NCBI GenBank assembly: GCA_000320545.1
Contig: ADNK01002524.1
Coordinates: forward strand, 86,001 to 150,000
DNA length: 64,000 nucleotides
Source of the DNA: Bigelowiella natans CCMP2755
Taxonomy: Eukaryota > Cercozoa > Chlorarachniophyceae
Reading direction: 5' to 3'
Notes under the pieces: generated by a model
Told to the model about the DNA's origin: nothing
What the model saw: only the letters and a program-made list of their open reading frames with translations
The model's database searches: none
Translations under genes and position numbers: made by a program
Shown: in pieces, positions 11,791-25,557 of the stretch
Position numbering within the stretch: position 1 is the first letter of the stretch
Layout: each line of letters begins with the position of its first letter

Positions 11791-12919
11791 ATACATTTAT
11801 ACAACAAGTAGCGTGTATGCGCATGGACGCGTGAATGCGTGTGTGCGTGTTTCCAATATCCCCCAAATAGACCCCAAATACAATGTAATATTGCCCGATA
11901 CGCAAAAACCATAGCAAAAGAGCTTTGGTTCAGTGCTGAGAACTCATCATTAGGAACGATGACGACGACTATAAACGTATGACCATCATCCGATTTTTCA
12001 ATCGATCGATGATTGATATTAGATAAGAAATACGAGGACAGAAGAGTACGCAATAAGGACAATCAAGCTGCTATAGATGAATCGACTTGTTACCCGTTCT
12101 AGACGCTCCTTTAACGTTTTGCTAAGAAGAATCAAAGTACGTGCAGAGACATTCTCATCAGCTGTAATGCATATGGAAATAACGAACACGAAATCGGAAG
12201 TTTCCCAAGATGAACGACACATTTTGCGACGTCATCACGTTGTAGCATGCATGTACTGATCGATATCATCATCACGTTCTAGCAGCCATCATGTACTCAT
12301 CTCCCAAGAAATCTTTACAAGCATTTCGATTGCACTCATAAGAACACAGAATATAACAATCTAACCCCCCCCCCCGCCATTTTCCGGAGAAAAAAGGTTT
12401 TAACGTACATTTTGAATCTCTCCAATTTGAGTTCGTGCTCAAGTATTTCTCTGAAGTAGATTGATTGATTGTTTGTTTGGCGATGAGTGGTGTTAGTCGT
12501 CCATGCTCCTCAATTGTTTTCTATTGTAGATTGCTGACCGATGATGATTTTGTTGGTGTTGTTTTTGGGCATGTGCTACAACATCATTTGTATCATCGTT
12601 CACTTGATATCGAGCCCTTCACGCACCATGCAGATCTAGACACCCACACGCACACACGTAATGCATGGTACTTCCAAATCGTAAAAAATACACAACTACT
12701 TGTCCTGCTCCGTATCAGACAATTGTATTGAGAAGTATATCAGCGCCCTATTTATCAATAAGCAACAACAATAACAACAACAACAGGGAAAATATATTAA
12801 TAATGACCAACCACAAAATAGTAAAGTGTTTCTCTGGCTCGATGAAATCTCTCTCTTTCTCTCTCTCTCTCTCTTAGAGTGAGAAGGGGAGTTTGAGGAT
12901 TGGTGCTTCATTGCTATGC
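10491..12919. other. Convergent intergenic region, 2.4 kb
   Basis: Lies between the 3' ends of the plus-strand CBM-like gene and the minus-strand membrane-protein gene. About 10.6-11.4 kb has some ACATG/GCATG texture like the islands elsewhere, but weaker. It contains a (TA)n run at 11751-11788, a C9 run near 12366 and a CT run at 12846-12875. Short open frames near 12.0-12.25 kb on both strands are unsupported by splice partners. I see no gene. Confidence 0.4.
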
Positions 12920-14188
12920 TTACGCTGCCATAAACGCCACGAGGAAGCCCATAAACCCGATGAATAGCCATGTAGCATTAGCAGCACTCCTCTGGATGAA
13001 TGATGATAGCATGTAGTACTGCGATGATGATGATGATGATGATGTGGATGATGATTTCCTACTGCTCGGAGAGCCATGATCCTACGAAGACAGCAATATT
13101 TACAAAGTACAATTGCAACAGCAGAAAAATGAATGGAAGCAAAGGATATATCGTTCAAAACACTAGTTCTGACCTCTTTAGTGTTAGCTCCCCCCCCCCA
13201 TCTCGTTGCTGAACTCCTTGATTTTGGACGCCAACCAGCATTTAATTGCGGGGAGGAAGATGCACTTCCCTTCTTCTCATTGGAGCGAGAGAATGACATC
13301 TTCGGGGAGTTGTTCTCCTTTGGACCGACAGAAACTAACGATAATGATGGTGATGATAATGGATGATCGCAACTTGTAGCCAGTAGCCAATTTCTAGTTC
13401 GGTGCTATTTTCGGATATCGTCTCGTCTTTTCATCAAAAACCCCTCCCCCCCCCCTCGACTTTTTATTAGGCCTTGTCCCATTGATTACCACGTGTCCGT
13501 AACGGAAAGACGAGCGATGATAGAAAGCCTGCAAGGAAACTCAGGCATCCTAACAATATTGCCAAAAACGACACAATTCTCGCATTGTCACAAAGAGACA
13601 ACCAAAATTCCTGGCTTTTCCTTCCCCCTCCCACCCCCGGCACCTCTCTCTTTCTCTTTAACGGGTGCGTGCGCTCTCCTAGCGCCCTCTCTCATCACTC
13701 ACCACAACTAATACTTATACTCGCTATACTTTAAACCGGGCTAATAGCACACCCACATATTTTTGACAATATGGATAATGGTTATGGTGATGATACTTAT
13801 GATAAAAACAGGATATTATCACATCGTTGCCTCATACCTATCAAAGCCATCGGTTCAGCATTCTCTACAATCCCTCCCTATATGGAATGACGGAAACTCA
13901 GCACGAGGCCTCACGCATTATTGCATGCATAACTGGAGTAGTACAAGGCACATACAGCAGCTGCTGCGCTCAAAAGACTTTATATAATAGTACCTTGCTA
14001 AAAACCAACTGGTATTGCAATTTTTTGCCTCTTGGAGCGTTACCATCAGTTGCGTTCGAAATGCACACTGCGCTCAGTACAACGGCAGCAAGCAGAAGGA
14101 AGACCTTCCGTCGGAGGGAACCGAATAGACCTCTCCTACAGGTGGATCCCCTGCGAGATATCGCCTCTAGCCTGAACCCACCGTCCAT
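12920..14188 (-). CDS. Membrane protein with N-terminal anchor and C-terminal tail helix, unknown function
   Basis: Six exons, 14188-13994, 13963-13915, 13864-13838, 13528-13490, 13334-13174 and 13081-12920, splice in phase to 210 residues. The ATG at 14188 precedes a basic segment and a hydrophobic anchor (KVFLLLAAVVLSAVC). A second hydrophobic stretch ends the protein (ATWLFIGFMGFLVAFMAA then TAA). Between them is a long polar region rich in Ser, Lys, Gly and Asn. A TCA/ATG microsatellite in the last exon is translated as a poly-Ser run, and a G-tract as Gly residues. This suggests an endomembrane protein with both ends in the membrane. I recognise no family. The 27-base exon 3 is the weakest call. 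In-frame sequence continues upstream to a TTG, but 14188 is the first ATG. Confidence 0.6.
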
Positions 14189-15179
14189 ACGTAGTGGCTC
14201 GGTGGGGACAACCAACGGCCTGGATTGCGAGGCAAAAGCGTTAGGATTTTAGAGTCATTCTTCAAAAGGCAACACTATAAACTGTAAGAGATAAACGAAA
14301 ATAATAAGACTCTACAATGTAGAGGGCAGTAGATGAGAGGGGGGAAAGCTCACGTGGGTTGTAGAATTATGTGAAGGATTGCTTTCGGACAGACGGTGGG
14401 GAAATACCAGGCTAGAATTTCAGATCTTCTCCCATCAAACAATCTCTTATTAAACTCAGAAATGCCCTGGTTTTTTCCCTGATTATGAGATTATCTGAAT
14501 GTTGCGGTTTAATTACTAGTTGATTTTTTCGATGTGGTAAAAAAATTATCGGTAGGAATTCCGTTTGAATGATCATCAAAATTCTGAACTTTCGGGTGCT
14601 TTGATGGTCGGTGTTCCTAGGATGATACATCGATCTTAAAGCCGTTCTGGGCAAGAATATTGGGAAATGCACTCGTATTCACATTCTGCGACTGGAGATC
14701 CCACTGCATAATTGATGAATTTTATGAAAATTTGGATTTTTGAAAAAATGCGGGAACACCTATCACACTTTGAACTGATCAGAGTTGTCGTAAGTAGCGA
14801 GCGGAAGCTTCATTGCACAATTTATCTTCAGAATTGATGTCGGACAACAATGGGAGAACAGACTTTTCCTTAGCAATGCGACAAGCAATCTGACTGCTTA
14901 TCGGCAACAAACATCAATCAATTCATCAATTCCGGTCGAAAGAAGAAATAAGACAAGCTTCCCTCCGAAAATATCTTGCTCAGGGAAGAAGATACATCTT
15001 TTTAACATATACGACAAGCAAAATGATAAGTCGTAAAAAGATTTCCAATTCAACTTTAAATTCTCTGTTCCCGCAACTGCAGCCGCCCCCCCCAACCCTG
15101 GCCTTTTCCGCACAAACAAAGCCCCCTAAAGCCACTGAAGGAAGAGGAGGAGGAATCACCAATTGAGCGAAGTGCCGCT
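14189..15179. other. Divergent intergenic region before the giant gene
   Basis: About 1 kb between the divergent starts of the 210-residue membrane protein (minus) and the giant EF-hand gene (plus). It contains a C8 run near 15086. The frame of the giant gene's first exon stays open upstream through an acidic Glu stretch to about 15060, so the true start could be earlier than 15180. No promoter motif is evident. Confidence 0.35.
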
Positions 15180-15654
15180 ATGACCTCCGAATCATCACCA
15201 TCTGCGCCTGTCAAGGCGTATGTGGTAAATTTGGTGTATGATAGCAAGCGTGTTAAGGCTCAGCTTTGGATAGGAATAACCCCCAACGAGCTACGGGATT
15301 TCATTAAAGGCAAGATATACATTATCAGTCATCGCATTTCCCTCAGAATTCAAAAATTTCTCCCATCTGTTACTTACGTCTCCCTTTTGTAGCGAGAGAT
15401 GTTTTTTCTTCCGAGTAGTAGCAGGGCGTGCGTCTCATGCCTCACTGATACAAACGTGCTTTTCTTTAGCAACCTTCGGCGTCGATGCCATTGGTTTTGA
15501 AACCGAGTACCACTTCATCCTGCCACCGGAAGTTCTTTGCCATTACATGCACTTATACCAAAACATGGATTTGAACATTCTCGTCAACGAGACGAATGAT
15601 AAAGAGCAACAGCAGCAGCAGCAGCCTTCGACCGAAGTAATACATCTAAAACAT
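15180..15654 (+). other. N-terminal domain of the giant sensor (possibly PB1/ubiquitin-like)
   Basis: Exons 15180-15309 and 15470-15654. The reading runs AYVVNLVYDSKRVKAQLWIG, then TPNELRDFIKATFGV and YHFILPPEVLCHY, then a poly-Gln run from a CAG repeat. The strand-strand-helix pattern with an ELRDFIK helix suggests a ubiquitin-like or PB1-like fold; this is a guess from pattern only. The first intron seems to begin with GC (AAAG then GCAAG), a known minor donor class. An alternative GT donor at about 15332 would add a few residues. A TGA follows at 15673-15675, so without splicing at 15654 or 15666 this would be a separate short gene. Confidence 0.5.
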
Positions 15655-16983
15655 GTCAGTCTGGACGTCAACTGAGAACGTTTTCGAAATTGGATGCAAT
15701 AATAGATATATCGAATAATATGGTGCCTCTACCATGAGTATTTTTTAACCCTATCGTATCTCCCTCCTCTGAGGTCATCATCATTATAGCATAGATCTTT
15801 ATTTTTATCAAATGGATATGGTAGCGAGTAATCACGAACACACACACGCACACACGCATGCATTAAACAGGATGCGAAATCTCCCAGGGGCTCTGTTCTT
15901 TCACCTCAAATATACTCGTACGTGTGGCATTATAGCTGCAAGCACACACACATGAATTAAACATACATTTGTCGCATATTGTGATTTGAAAACGCGAAGT
16001 ACAGACGTACATGGACACATATCCATGATAATTTTTTATGTGAGAGACGACCGTTAGCATCGTTGCGGAAAACCATAAATGTTACATCATTATCATCATC
16101 ATCATCGCGCACCGGATGTAGCTAAATCGTTAAAGAAAACCTACACCGTAGAGTCTTCATGCCCCCTCCATGTTGTTTCGTGTTGAAGGAGTTGATGATA
16201 ACATCGTTACTATACTCGTCGTCAGATATGCGAGAATGATAGAGATGGAGAAGTTGCACACTCTTGTACTCCGAGCTTGCAGAGGTCGGTTCGGTAGCAG
16301 CAATGGCATCACCACCACCACTTTCAACCTCATACGATGATGTATTTCGGGCTTATCCCTTCTGCTGTTTTTCCTTCTGCTTCTTGCTAGATGGGGCATT
16401 GGATAAGACTAAGTTCCAGAGACTCATGACTACGCTGCTGCCGCGCGACACACCGAACAAGATCGCAGCCCCGTAATACTCGTAGTATGCATTCATTTTT
16501 GAAATCGGCTTCCTCCTCTTCGTCTATCTTCTTCTTCTTCTTCATCTCCCGACATCTTAGAGAGATGAAAATACTTGTCATTTATTGGATTTCACGGGGG
16601 GGGGGGATTGCCATATATGCTTGTGTGTGCGTGGGTGTTTGTGTGACGTACCCAAGAACACGATGCAGTACACTGCTAATAGCATGAATATTGACCTTTC
16701 CAAAATTCGACACAAGTTTTCCCTTCTTTGTTCTCTTCGCTGAGATTGTATTGTTTGCTGTTGCGGCTTGCTTTTGGTCCTCCCGTGCAGATACCTAGCT
16801 TCCTTGTCATCTCTGTTTGACTTGTTTGACACTAACGACGACGATGTCGTGGACCGGGTGAGTTACATACTTTTTACAGCCATCGATTTATGCTAGCAAT
16901 AGGGAAAATGATGACAACGAGGCTATTGTTGATTGGGATAAGTTCTAGGCTGTGCTACGGTTTTACTAGTGTATATATGTACG

Positions 16984-17022
<39 letters not shown>

Positions 17023-18147
17023 GGAGAGGGAGAATAATCGTCATTTGAAGATTGAATAGCGTCTATGCAAACGAGACTGCTGAGCTTGCTATTGTTGTGT
17101 TCTGAGTGGAATTGCAACGATTCGGTATGGTACATCATACGAATATGTCGTTTATTAGGACGAATTGCTCTCGGGACTAACACTACTATCCCAAGGATCA
17201 CTCAACGAACGGTTGCAGGTAATTTATCGCACATTTGCGTGTTGTGAGTGAATCTTTATGGGTTTATTTTAAGATGTTTCGGCGTCGCATTTTACATGAA
17301 TACGAAGCGTAAGGCTGCTACTAATTTTGCACAAATAATAATAATATTTATGTTTTAGGTGGTGTTCGCCCTAGTGGACAAGGAAGGAAACGGGTAGTAG
17401 TTAGTAGTAATCATGATGATGATAATGATGGTGGTGATGATGGTGATGGTGATGATGGTGATGGTGATGATGAGACGATCTGCGACAACAATCGTGCTAT
17501 AACCACCAGCTCTAATCTTACACAAATCATCATTGATTTCGCACGTCGTGTTCTCTCAATCGTTGTGAAATTCTGTCATTAGTTACATCTCCCCCAACGA
17601 GATGTGGAAGTTCTTCAAGCTGTCGATGCTCGTTCAAATGGCACTTTCCGATGAAACATCGGTATGGTAGATTGATTACTATATAATCCATCTAGCCAAT
17701 TATGTTTGTCTGCCAAGCGCCTAAATGTTAATATAAAATATAAAAAACAACAAGTTCTTCCCGCTACCCCCCCCCCCCCCTCCTTTTTCTCCCACTATCT
17801 TTTAATCGTTTCCTTTGAGCATAATTGACACCTCGCTTGGATGTGGGTGGTTAGAATCAATATTCAAAAAAAGTGCTGAGCGAAATTGCAGGTATTGCGC
17901 TTAATAGCATTCATTCAAAGCCAGGAGAAGAAGAGTGTCTACATTATCACCTACTGCTTTACACCCATCAACATTTTCAGCATTATTATGAATATCTCAC
18001 GTGCTGATTATTCCGATATGTATGACTGGATGAAATGCGAATACAATGAAGCTGTGTGCTTGATACGGCAAAAATCCTGATTGCTGGAGCATAAATATTG
18101 CTAACATTATTACCATATAATCCATTTTTACTAGCATCAACCATGTC

Positions 18148-18189
<42 letters not shown>

Positions 18190-19117
18190 CATACACACTC
18201 TCTGCATATGCCGCACAGACAACTCCCCATAGAAATACCCGATTTAGTGAAGATACATCTTGACACAATAGCGAGGATGATATTGACGGATATATCTCCT
18301 TAACATAGGAAACACAGCTGCAGAGGCGGTCGGGAAGATGTTTCGAGAGGCCTCTATGGCCAACAGGAGTAAAGGCATATCCTACGACGAATTCAAGGCA
18401 TATTGCCGTCGAAAACCGCACTTAATCTCCTGGATATCGGTTGGTTTGATGATTGATGAAGATAGTTAGGATGATGGATGATGATGACGGTGAGGATGAC
18501 GATGTACAGGCAGTGAGAATTGAGAAAATAAGTATTATCATCGTGTATTATCTTCCCAACCTAATTCTTGTCATCGCCTCTGCCTAAGCTGCTTCTAGGA
18601 TTTCTACTACTCTGCTGCCACTACTACAGCTACTACTACTGCTGACTGATCACGCACACCCTTCTCAATCCCCCCCCCCCCGCCTCTCTCTCAGATCTAC
18701 GACAAAATTCCCGAAGCAGAAAGTGGCCACCCTCTCCTGAAATCACCCGTGAAAAAGAAGAGAGGGGGGGGGGCTGAGAGGAGTAGATTCGAGATAGAAG
18801 ACGATGCCGGCGGAGTTGAGCAGCCTCCGTTCTCATCTTCTATTGAGCTCAAGACAAATGATGGAAAAAGCATCGTAGTCACCTCAAGGAAAGACAGAAT
18901 CGGCGAGTTTCAGAGCCTGCGACAAGCCCTCGGACCAGAGAAAACGCAGGAAATAGCAGATGACCTTCTTCGAGCCTTCCAAAGGTAGTAGAGAAGTAGT
19001 AGTAGTAGAGTAGTAGTAGTAGTAGAAAGATGGAATAAAAGAAGATGACAAAGGATTCGAGGGAGATGGGGTAATGGCGGTTATGTTTTGAGGGCATAAC
19101 TAGACGTTAAAGAAGAA

Positions 19118-19163
<46 letters not shown>

Positions 19164-19220
19164 GAATCGATGGTCTATGAACGGATGTCTACGCTGCTTT
19201 ACTTCCAATCTGACAATAAA

Positions 19221-19266
<46 letters not shown>

Positions 19267-19924
19267 TAATGTGTGGGTGTTTGTTCTGCAGGGAAGCAAC
19301 GTCTGGTTGTGTCAACCGCACCCAGTTCAAGCGAATCATGGCCAACCTCCTCTTCAGCTCGGGGGGGGCAAACGACTCCCAAAACGCCAAGATTGCGTAC
19401 CACTTTGACCGCATCTTCGACATGTTTGACGTATCCGGCACAGGGGTAGTAAGAAGCAACCAGCCTATTGTCATATCAGATATAACAGGCATGATAGCAA
19501 TATATCTTGAGTGTATTTTGCATTGTATATGTCGTGTCGTTTGTGACCTTTTACCTTTCTCGTGTTTGCCTTATGCCCCCTTTCCCCCTTCCCCCCCCCC
19601 CCCCCCTTTTTTTATTAAGGTTGTCGACACTGGAGAGTTCGTGACTGGTATGCTGATCTTCTCGAATGGAGGCAGAATGGCAAAGTAATAGCGACGATAT
19701 TTCTGTCCGCAACACACTGCACACGACACACACAACAGATATCGATGAGATGTACAAAGCATCGTGCCCACGCATACAGTTTCTAAGTATTATCACATTT
19801 AAAAAAAAGCACATTCTTCTCATCAACAGCAGCCGCACTCACGCCTACCTCGTTATGACGCAAACACAACATCGACAACAACAACAACGACAACAACAAC
19901 GACAACAACAACGGCAACAACAAC

Positions 19925-19958
<34 letters not shown>

Positions 19959-20471
19959 AACAACAACAACAACAACAACACCGACCAACAACGCAGGTTG
20001 CAGCTAGCCTTCGGCATGTTTGACATCGACAAAAACGGCTTCATCTCCAGGGACGAGATGTTCCGATTCATCGAGACCTTTCTCCGCGTGTGCGTCAATA
20101 TATCCGATCCATCATCAGGTTTGATGATTCAGGCACTACTTATCACGACAAAATCTCCATCATTGTGCTCTCCATCATTGTGCTATCTATCCACCCATAT
20201 CTATGATGATGGATGAATGAAGGCGAGAAACCTTCAAATGCGGTGTTGTTACTTAAACTAGCCAACGCCTCATTACTACTACAACTACTACTACTACTAC
20301 TACTACTACTACTGCATTGGTACTACCATCCATCCATCCATCCATTCAGGGGGCGGAGGAGGCGCATCTATTGGCAAGGGAAATCTTGCAGAGACTGTCA
20401 ACAAAATCGCCCTTGAATCAACGGACGAGTACTACCGAAACTACATTGATACGATTGCTACATAGAATATG

Positions 20472-20509
<38 letters not shown>

Positions 20510-21047
20510 TTATTTGTGTGTGTTTGTGTGTGTATTTATATGACACAATACGAATATGAAGTCTTTTTGGGATTTACGCGAGTCGCTGTGTACAAAATTC
20601 CTCGTTCTTTCCTCCACCTCACTACCCGTCTCTCTCCCTCCCAACCTTAGATTCTTTGAGCTTGCAGACGTAAACAACGACGACAACGTAAGAACGAAGG
20701 GCTAGCAGAGATATCCATCCATCCATCCATACTGCCATTCACCCCTCCTCCCTCCAAATCAGTTGTTCATCTCACAGTGTGGTGGTAGGGCAAAGTACAC
20801 CGACTGCAACTCCGCACGTTGTGTGTAGTAGTGTTGAAAACGACTTTTTCAGCATTAACCTCTTCTGCTTCTTCTTCTTCTTCTTCCTCTCCTTCTTCTC
20901 AGGTGTCTTGGACAGAATTCGTGCAGTTTTACAACAAATACGGACGACGGGTCTTATCGTTTCGATGTTGCTCTCGTCGTCATTGTTGTAGTTGTTGTTT
21001 TTGTTGTTGTTGTTGTTGTTGTTGGATAACGATAATGATATTTGATA

Positions 21048-21079
<32 letters not shown>

Positions 21080-22065
21080 AATGGTGATGACGATGATGGT
21101 ATTGCGAAGGATGTGATAATGCTAATGTCGTTGTTATTGCTGCTGCTGCTGGTGCTGATGATGATAGTGAGCATGGTGATAGCCATCATCGTTCTGCTAT
21201 CCCCTTACAAATCTGAAATAATGCGTTTGCAAGTTTGCTATAATCATCATCCTAATCACCGTCATCATAATCGTCATTCGCAAAGGTGAAATGGCTCTCG
21301 CTGCTCAATGAGATGATACCAATCGACAATGATTCTGTTGGTGAAGAAGTAGACCAAAAGACATCGGAGAACAGAAGACAGGTGTGCTGCCTACATTACA
21401 TCTAACTGCAACAAACTTTAATAAATGCTCAGTTATTCCAATGATCAATAAGCCAAGCGGCATATTTGATTTTTAATTATTTTATCCCCCCCCCCCCCCC
21501 CCCTTCTCCCCCTTCTTCACGCCTACCTCTTTTATACTCCTATTCATCTGTTCTGCAACCAATTCTTGCAGCAGAGTAATTTTTGCTTTGTTGATTCTGT
21601 ACTTATTTTATCTCCGTCCAAAAGCCTTCAAAGAAAGACGCAAAGGCAGTGGATGTCAAATTGAGCATTCCTCTGCCTGAGGGAGGAGTCATCGATATAC
21701 GCGACAACGACGTCACCAAATTCCGATTTCTTCGCACGGTGCGTAATCAGTGATAATGAAGATATAGATGGTTGGAGAATAGGAAACTATACTTCAGCAA
21801 ATAGACGCTCACTTAGCCATTAGTATGGTCCATAAATATCATCATTATGATCATGATCATCATCGTCATCATCATCGTTGTTCATCATTATCATCGTCAT
21901 CATCCACAGATATTCTCCAAGGTGGCACCTCTCCTGCAGCATCGTTTCTCAGAGTGTAAAGTCCTTGGAAGAACGGAGTTTATGCGTACGATGAAGTCTA
22001 TATTACCACGGTTAGAGCAAGGCCTTTACCTTTACCAGCAGCTTTTAGGCTAAATATACACACAA

Positions 22066-22125
<60 letters not shown>

Positions 22126-22380
22126 TATCCTGAAACTCTATAGCTCGATACCCAAACACATACCACTTGTGTTGTTATTGTTGTCCATGCAGAGAATACG
22201 TGTTCGTTCTTCTTATGTGTGTCTGTTTCTACTACTGTGATCAGTGACAGTCTATCACCAGCTCTCCGAAGCATTGTGGATCTGAGCCTCTATAACCTAT
22301 TCAACGCCTTTGACTACAACGCGGATGGCGTCATCGACGGCGAAGAGGTGAGGATTGTAGAGGCAAAGAAGAGAAAGAGG

Positions 22381-22418
<38 letters not shown>

Positions 22419-22738
22419 AACGACGAGGTTATTAGAAGTGTTAGATTTTCACTTCCGGCCTCTTTCCCATGACACTGAGTGTTTGTGGTTTTTTTTCTTC
22501 TCCTTCTTCTTGTTCTTCTTCTTCTTCGTCTATATAGTTTATGCGAGGAATGGTTCTCCTCCAGGCTTCTTCCAAAGAGCAAACACTTCAATTGATATTT
22601 GATATGGTTGGCTTGCCTGTTACCCCTTTGTCTTGTTATGGTGTAGTGGGCATTACGACGATGACCTCTGCTCTCTTTCTCTTTCTTTTCTCACTCTATC
22701 TACTTTCTCTCTCTCTCTCTCTCTGTCTCTCTCTGTGT

Positions 22739-22779
<41 letters not shown>

Positions 22780-23085
22780 TGTGATTGCCCTCTAGTCACT
22801 CAATTTGTCCTATTGCATTCCTTATTGTTCAAATATCTGCTTGCTGCCGTCGTCGTTGTTGTTCTCGATGCTGCTGCTGCTTATTGCCACAGATCGATGC
22901 GGATCGAAACGGAAAGATTTCGATGGAGGAGATGTGTGATTTCTTCTCCTCCTTCCTGCTGATGACGTGTGCAATTTGCGAGGACGCTGCAGATCTCCCT
23001 GCGGAGTACCTACAAGATGTAGTCTTCAAAGCGGCACATCAGGTGTGGATTTCCTCTTTTTCCACTTAGCTGACAGAGACTGTCG

Positions 23086-23152
<67 letters not shown>

Positions 23153-23555
23153 CTATGTATATACTATTATTCTCATGTAGAGATTTGGCGGAACTATACA
23201 CAGTGATATCAATTATTCCTCACCATACCGCAAATGTTTGTGAGGATGCACATGTCTACGTATGGGACAATTGCACTTGTTTCTATCAAGCCAAAATGAC
23301 TCTTTTTCTTCGCTAAAAATCAAATACTTTGTCAATATAATCGGCATATATCCTCTCACATTCTCACCGTTTTCATTGCTACTACTATCACTACCCTCTT
23401 TTGCTGCCGTGGTGTGTGGTCTTAGGTTACGGAGAGTTTCTTCTACATCGCAGATACCAACGAAGATGGCTGGATATCTTGGTAGTGATAACAACATGAT
23501 ACTTTACTTTCTCTGCTCTCTCTCTCTCTCTCTCTCTCTTCCTCTCTCTCCTCCA

Positions 23556-23597
<42 letters not shown>

Positions 23598-24284
23598 CGC
23601 ATACGCACAGGCATGAGTTTGTGACGGTGTATGAGAACGACCGACATCTGGTGCCTTGGCTGCAGCTCTTGGATGTAATAATAGTACTATACGAGAGATA
23701 CTTAGCCAATCCTACGAGGACGAGAGGACGCAGTGCCCAGAAAATTTTGTTTATTTAAGCGAAATATTTCTACTCTCTTTTGTCCAGATTGGTGTTGATG
23801 CCGTAGTTGAGAAGATATCGGACAACACTAACAAATGCAATTAAAACGACACTAACAAATGCAATTAAACCGATAGATTGCTGATGAAGAATCGCTCCAA
23901 GAAGATGCGATTGAGAAAGGCGATGACGACGCTGGCCGTGATGATGATAATGAGGAAAATGAAGACAGCGGCTACGACGATGAAGATGCTGGATTATTGC
24001 AGCAGGGCGGACCTATTTCTAACACATCACTGGTAATAAAACGTCTCTTTTATTCTCACTCTTTTCTTCTGCGTCTATAGCCTTCTCACTCAAGAACCGT
24101 GTCGGTTGCATTGCATTGGGTTGATTGAGAATGCTGCTATCTTCCTCCTTATGTTCCTTCCCGTCCTTCTTTGTACCAATCCCGGTTTCTTCAGGTGCTG
24201 TTGACTGATGACGTAGCTTGCCTCTCCTCCCTTGCCCCTTTGTTTCGTGATATTCCACCCGACAAAATCCTTGAAGCTTTCAGG

Positions 24285-24322
<38 letters not shown>

Positions 24323-24634
24323 AGACTACTATGCAGCAGCTAGTATTACATCGACTAAAAAGCAAATGACGCCGTATTTGCAACTACAAAGCACCATCAT
24401 CTCCGAAAACGGCAGTCATTAGTAGTTGGTACAGATCAGGGCGACATTCACGAGCGCGGTTTATGCGTATTCTCTATATTTTCGGAAAGTACCAACCCCT
24501 CGTCTCCTCCCTACCCCCCCCCCATTTCTTCACGTACTCAGGAGAGAAGCAGGTAAAGGGTACTTGGATCGTGTGTCTTTCTCCAGTGTGATGGCGGAGC
24601 TCTTCTACAAGGTTGAAAATGTCTTTGATAACAG

Positions 24635-24676
<42 letters not shown>

Positions 24677-25521
24677 GCCATACGTACATTAGTTCATCTT
24701 GTATAATATAAGTAAATATGGTGTGCGTGTTGGCACTCTCGTATCGTCGATATCACTCGTTGTTGTTGTTTTTGTTCCACTTGGATATCTATGCGCTACC
24801 CCCTCTTTCTCCACACCTAGCTTCTTGCAGAGGACGAGACGCTGAGTCGTCTCTTCCGAAATCTATTCAACCTCTTCGATCAGGTATGCACGCACGTGCG
24901 CGCGCACGCGCGCGTGTGTGTGTGTGTGTGTGTGGTTGTGTATGTGGGTATGTGTGTGCATATGTGTGTGTGCTTGTGTGCAGAGCAATTTAAATTGTAT
25001 TCAAAGAATGCACGGAGCTCTATGCTACCATCGATGTTACGTTCGCGCACCTCATGGGCTAAGCCAGAAACACGCAAAACCTGTATTGTACAGACGGACA
25101 GTGGAAGAATATCAGCGCGGGAGTTCCTAACGGGGATGTGGCTTCTAACGCTTCCTTCGGTGAGAAGTCACGCTGCTACTAGCATATAACAATGGATACC
25201 AGCTTACCGAAACCCTCCTCGTAGATGTGTATTTGGACGAAGCGTTGGTTAGATGAAATTACAGAGAAGGAAGAAGAAATATATGAACGAAAACATTTAG
25301 CATGTAATAGCCTAGAATATTGCGTATGAGACGATGTATGATCGGTCTATTTATCTTCAAATTTTGGTCGTATCTTCTCGAATTGATGGATGCGCTGTTC
25401 TTTTTCTTGTTTGGTAGGTTGGAGATAAGCTGAAACTAGTCTATATATTCTCCAACGAGAACGAGGAGGAAAATGACCTCGAGCCGATGATTCGTCCAAT
25501 GGTACTTTTAGAAATTAGTTG

Positions 25522-25557
<36 letters not shown>

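Larger units (their letters stand above)
16243..18439 (+). other. Calcium-sensor module 1
   Basis: Exons 16243-16472, 16791-16857, 17159-17218, 17359-17393, 17583-17661, 17892-17934 and 18309-18439. The degenerate first hand is around GALDKTKFQRLM. EF2 loop DTNDDDVVDRDE and EF3 loop DKEGNGYISPNE are both split by introns and both complete. The fourth loop, MANRSKGISYDE, lacks the first Asp and is probably non-binding. The module closes with KPHLISW. The 43-base exon at 17892 was accepted because it restores phase; it is the least certain. Residues just before GALDK include a Phe/Cys-rich stretch that may be unspliced intron. Confidence 0.75.
18695..21381 (+). other. Calcium-sensor module 2
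   Basis: Exons 18695-18984, 19292-19445, 19620-19684, 19997-20118, 20350-20428, 20651-20687, 20903-20950 and 21286-21381. The linker carries a basic KSPVKKKR patch and a Gly run from a G10 tract. Then comes the segment DGKSIVVTSRKDRIGEFQSL and the degenerate first hand at TSGCVNRTQF. The three remaining loops are canonical: DVSGTGVVDTGE, DIDKNGFISRDE and DVNNDDNVSWTE. Introns here carry a C18 run, a 130-base CAA-rich array and several trinucleotide repeats. Confidence 0.83.

Noticed and set aside
13000-13212. Poly-Met/His frames around the ATG/CAT repeat near 13.03 kb
   Set aside because: Wrong frames of a repeat that the minus-strand gene reads as poly-Ser.
19666-20098. Long poly-Gln (plus) and poly-Val (minus) frames
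   Set aside because: Products of the CAA array; the only coding part is the 19997-20118 exon of the giant gene in another reading.
20819-21289. 156-codon plus-strand frame rich in Cys, Asp and Met
   Set aside because: Created by GTT, GAT and CAT repeats; only 20903-20950 and 21286-21381 are exons of the giant gene.
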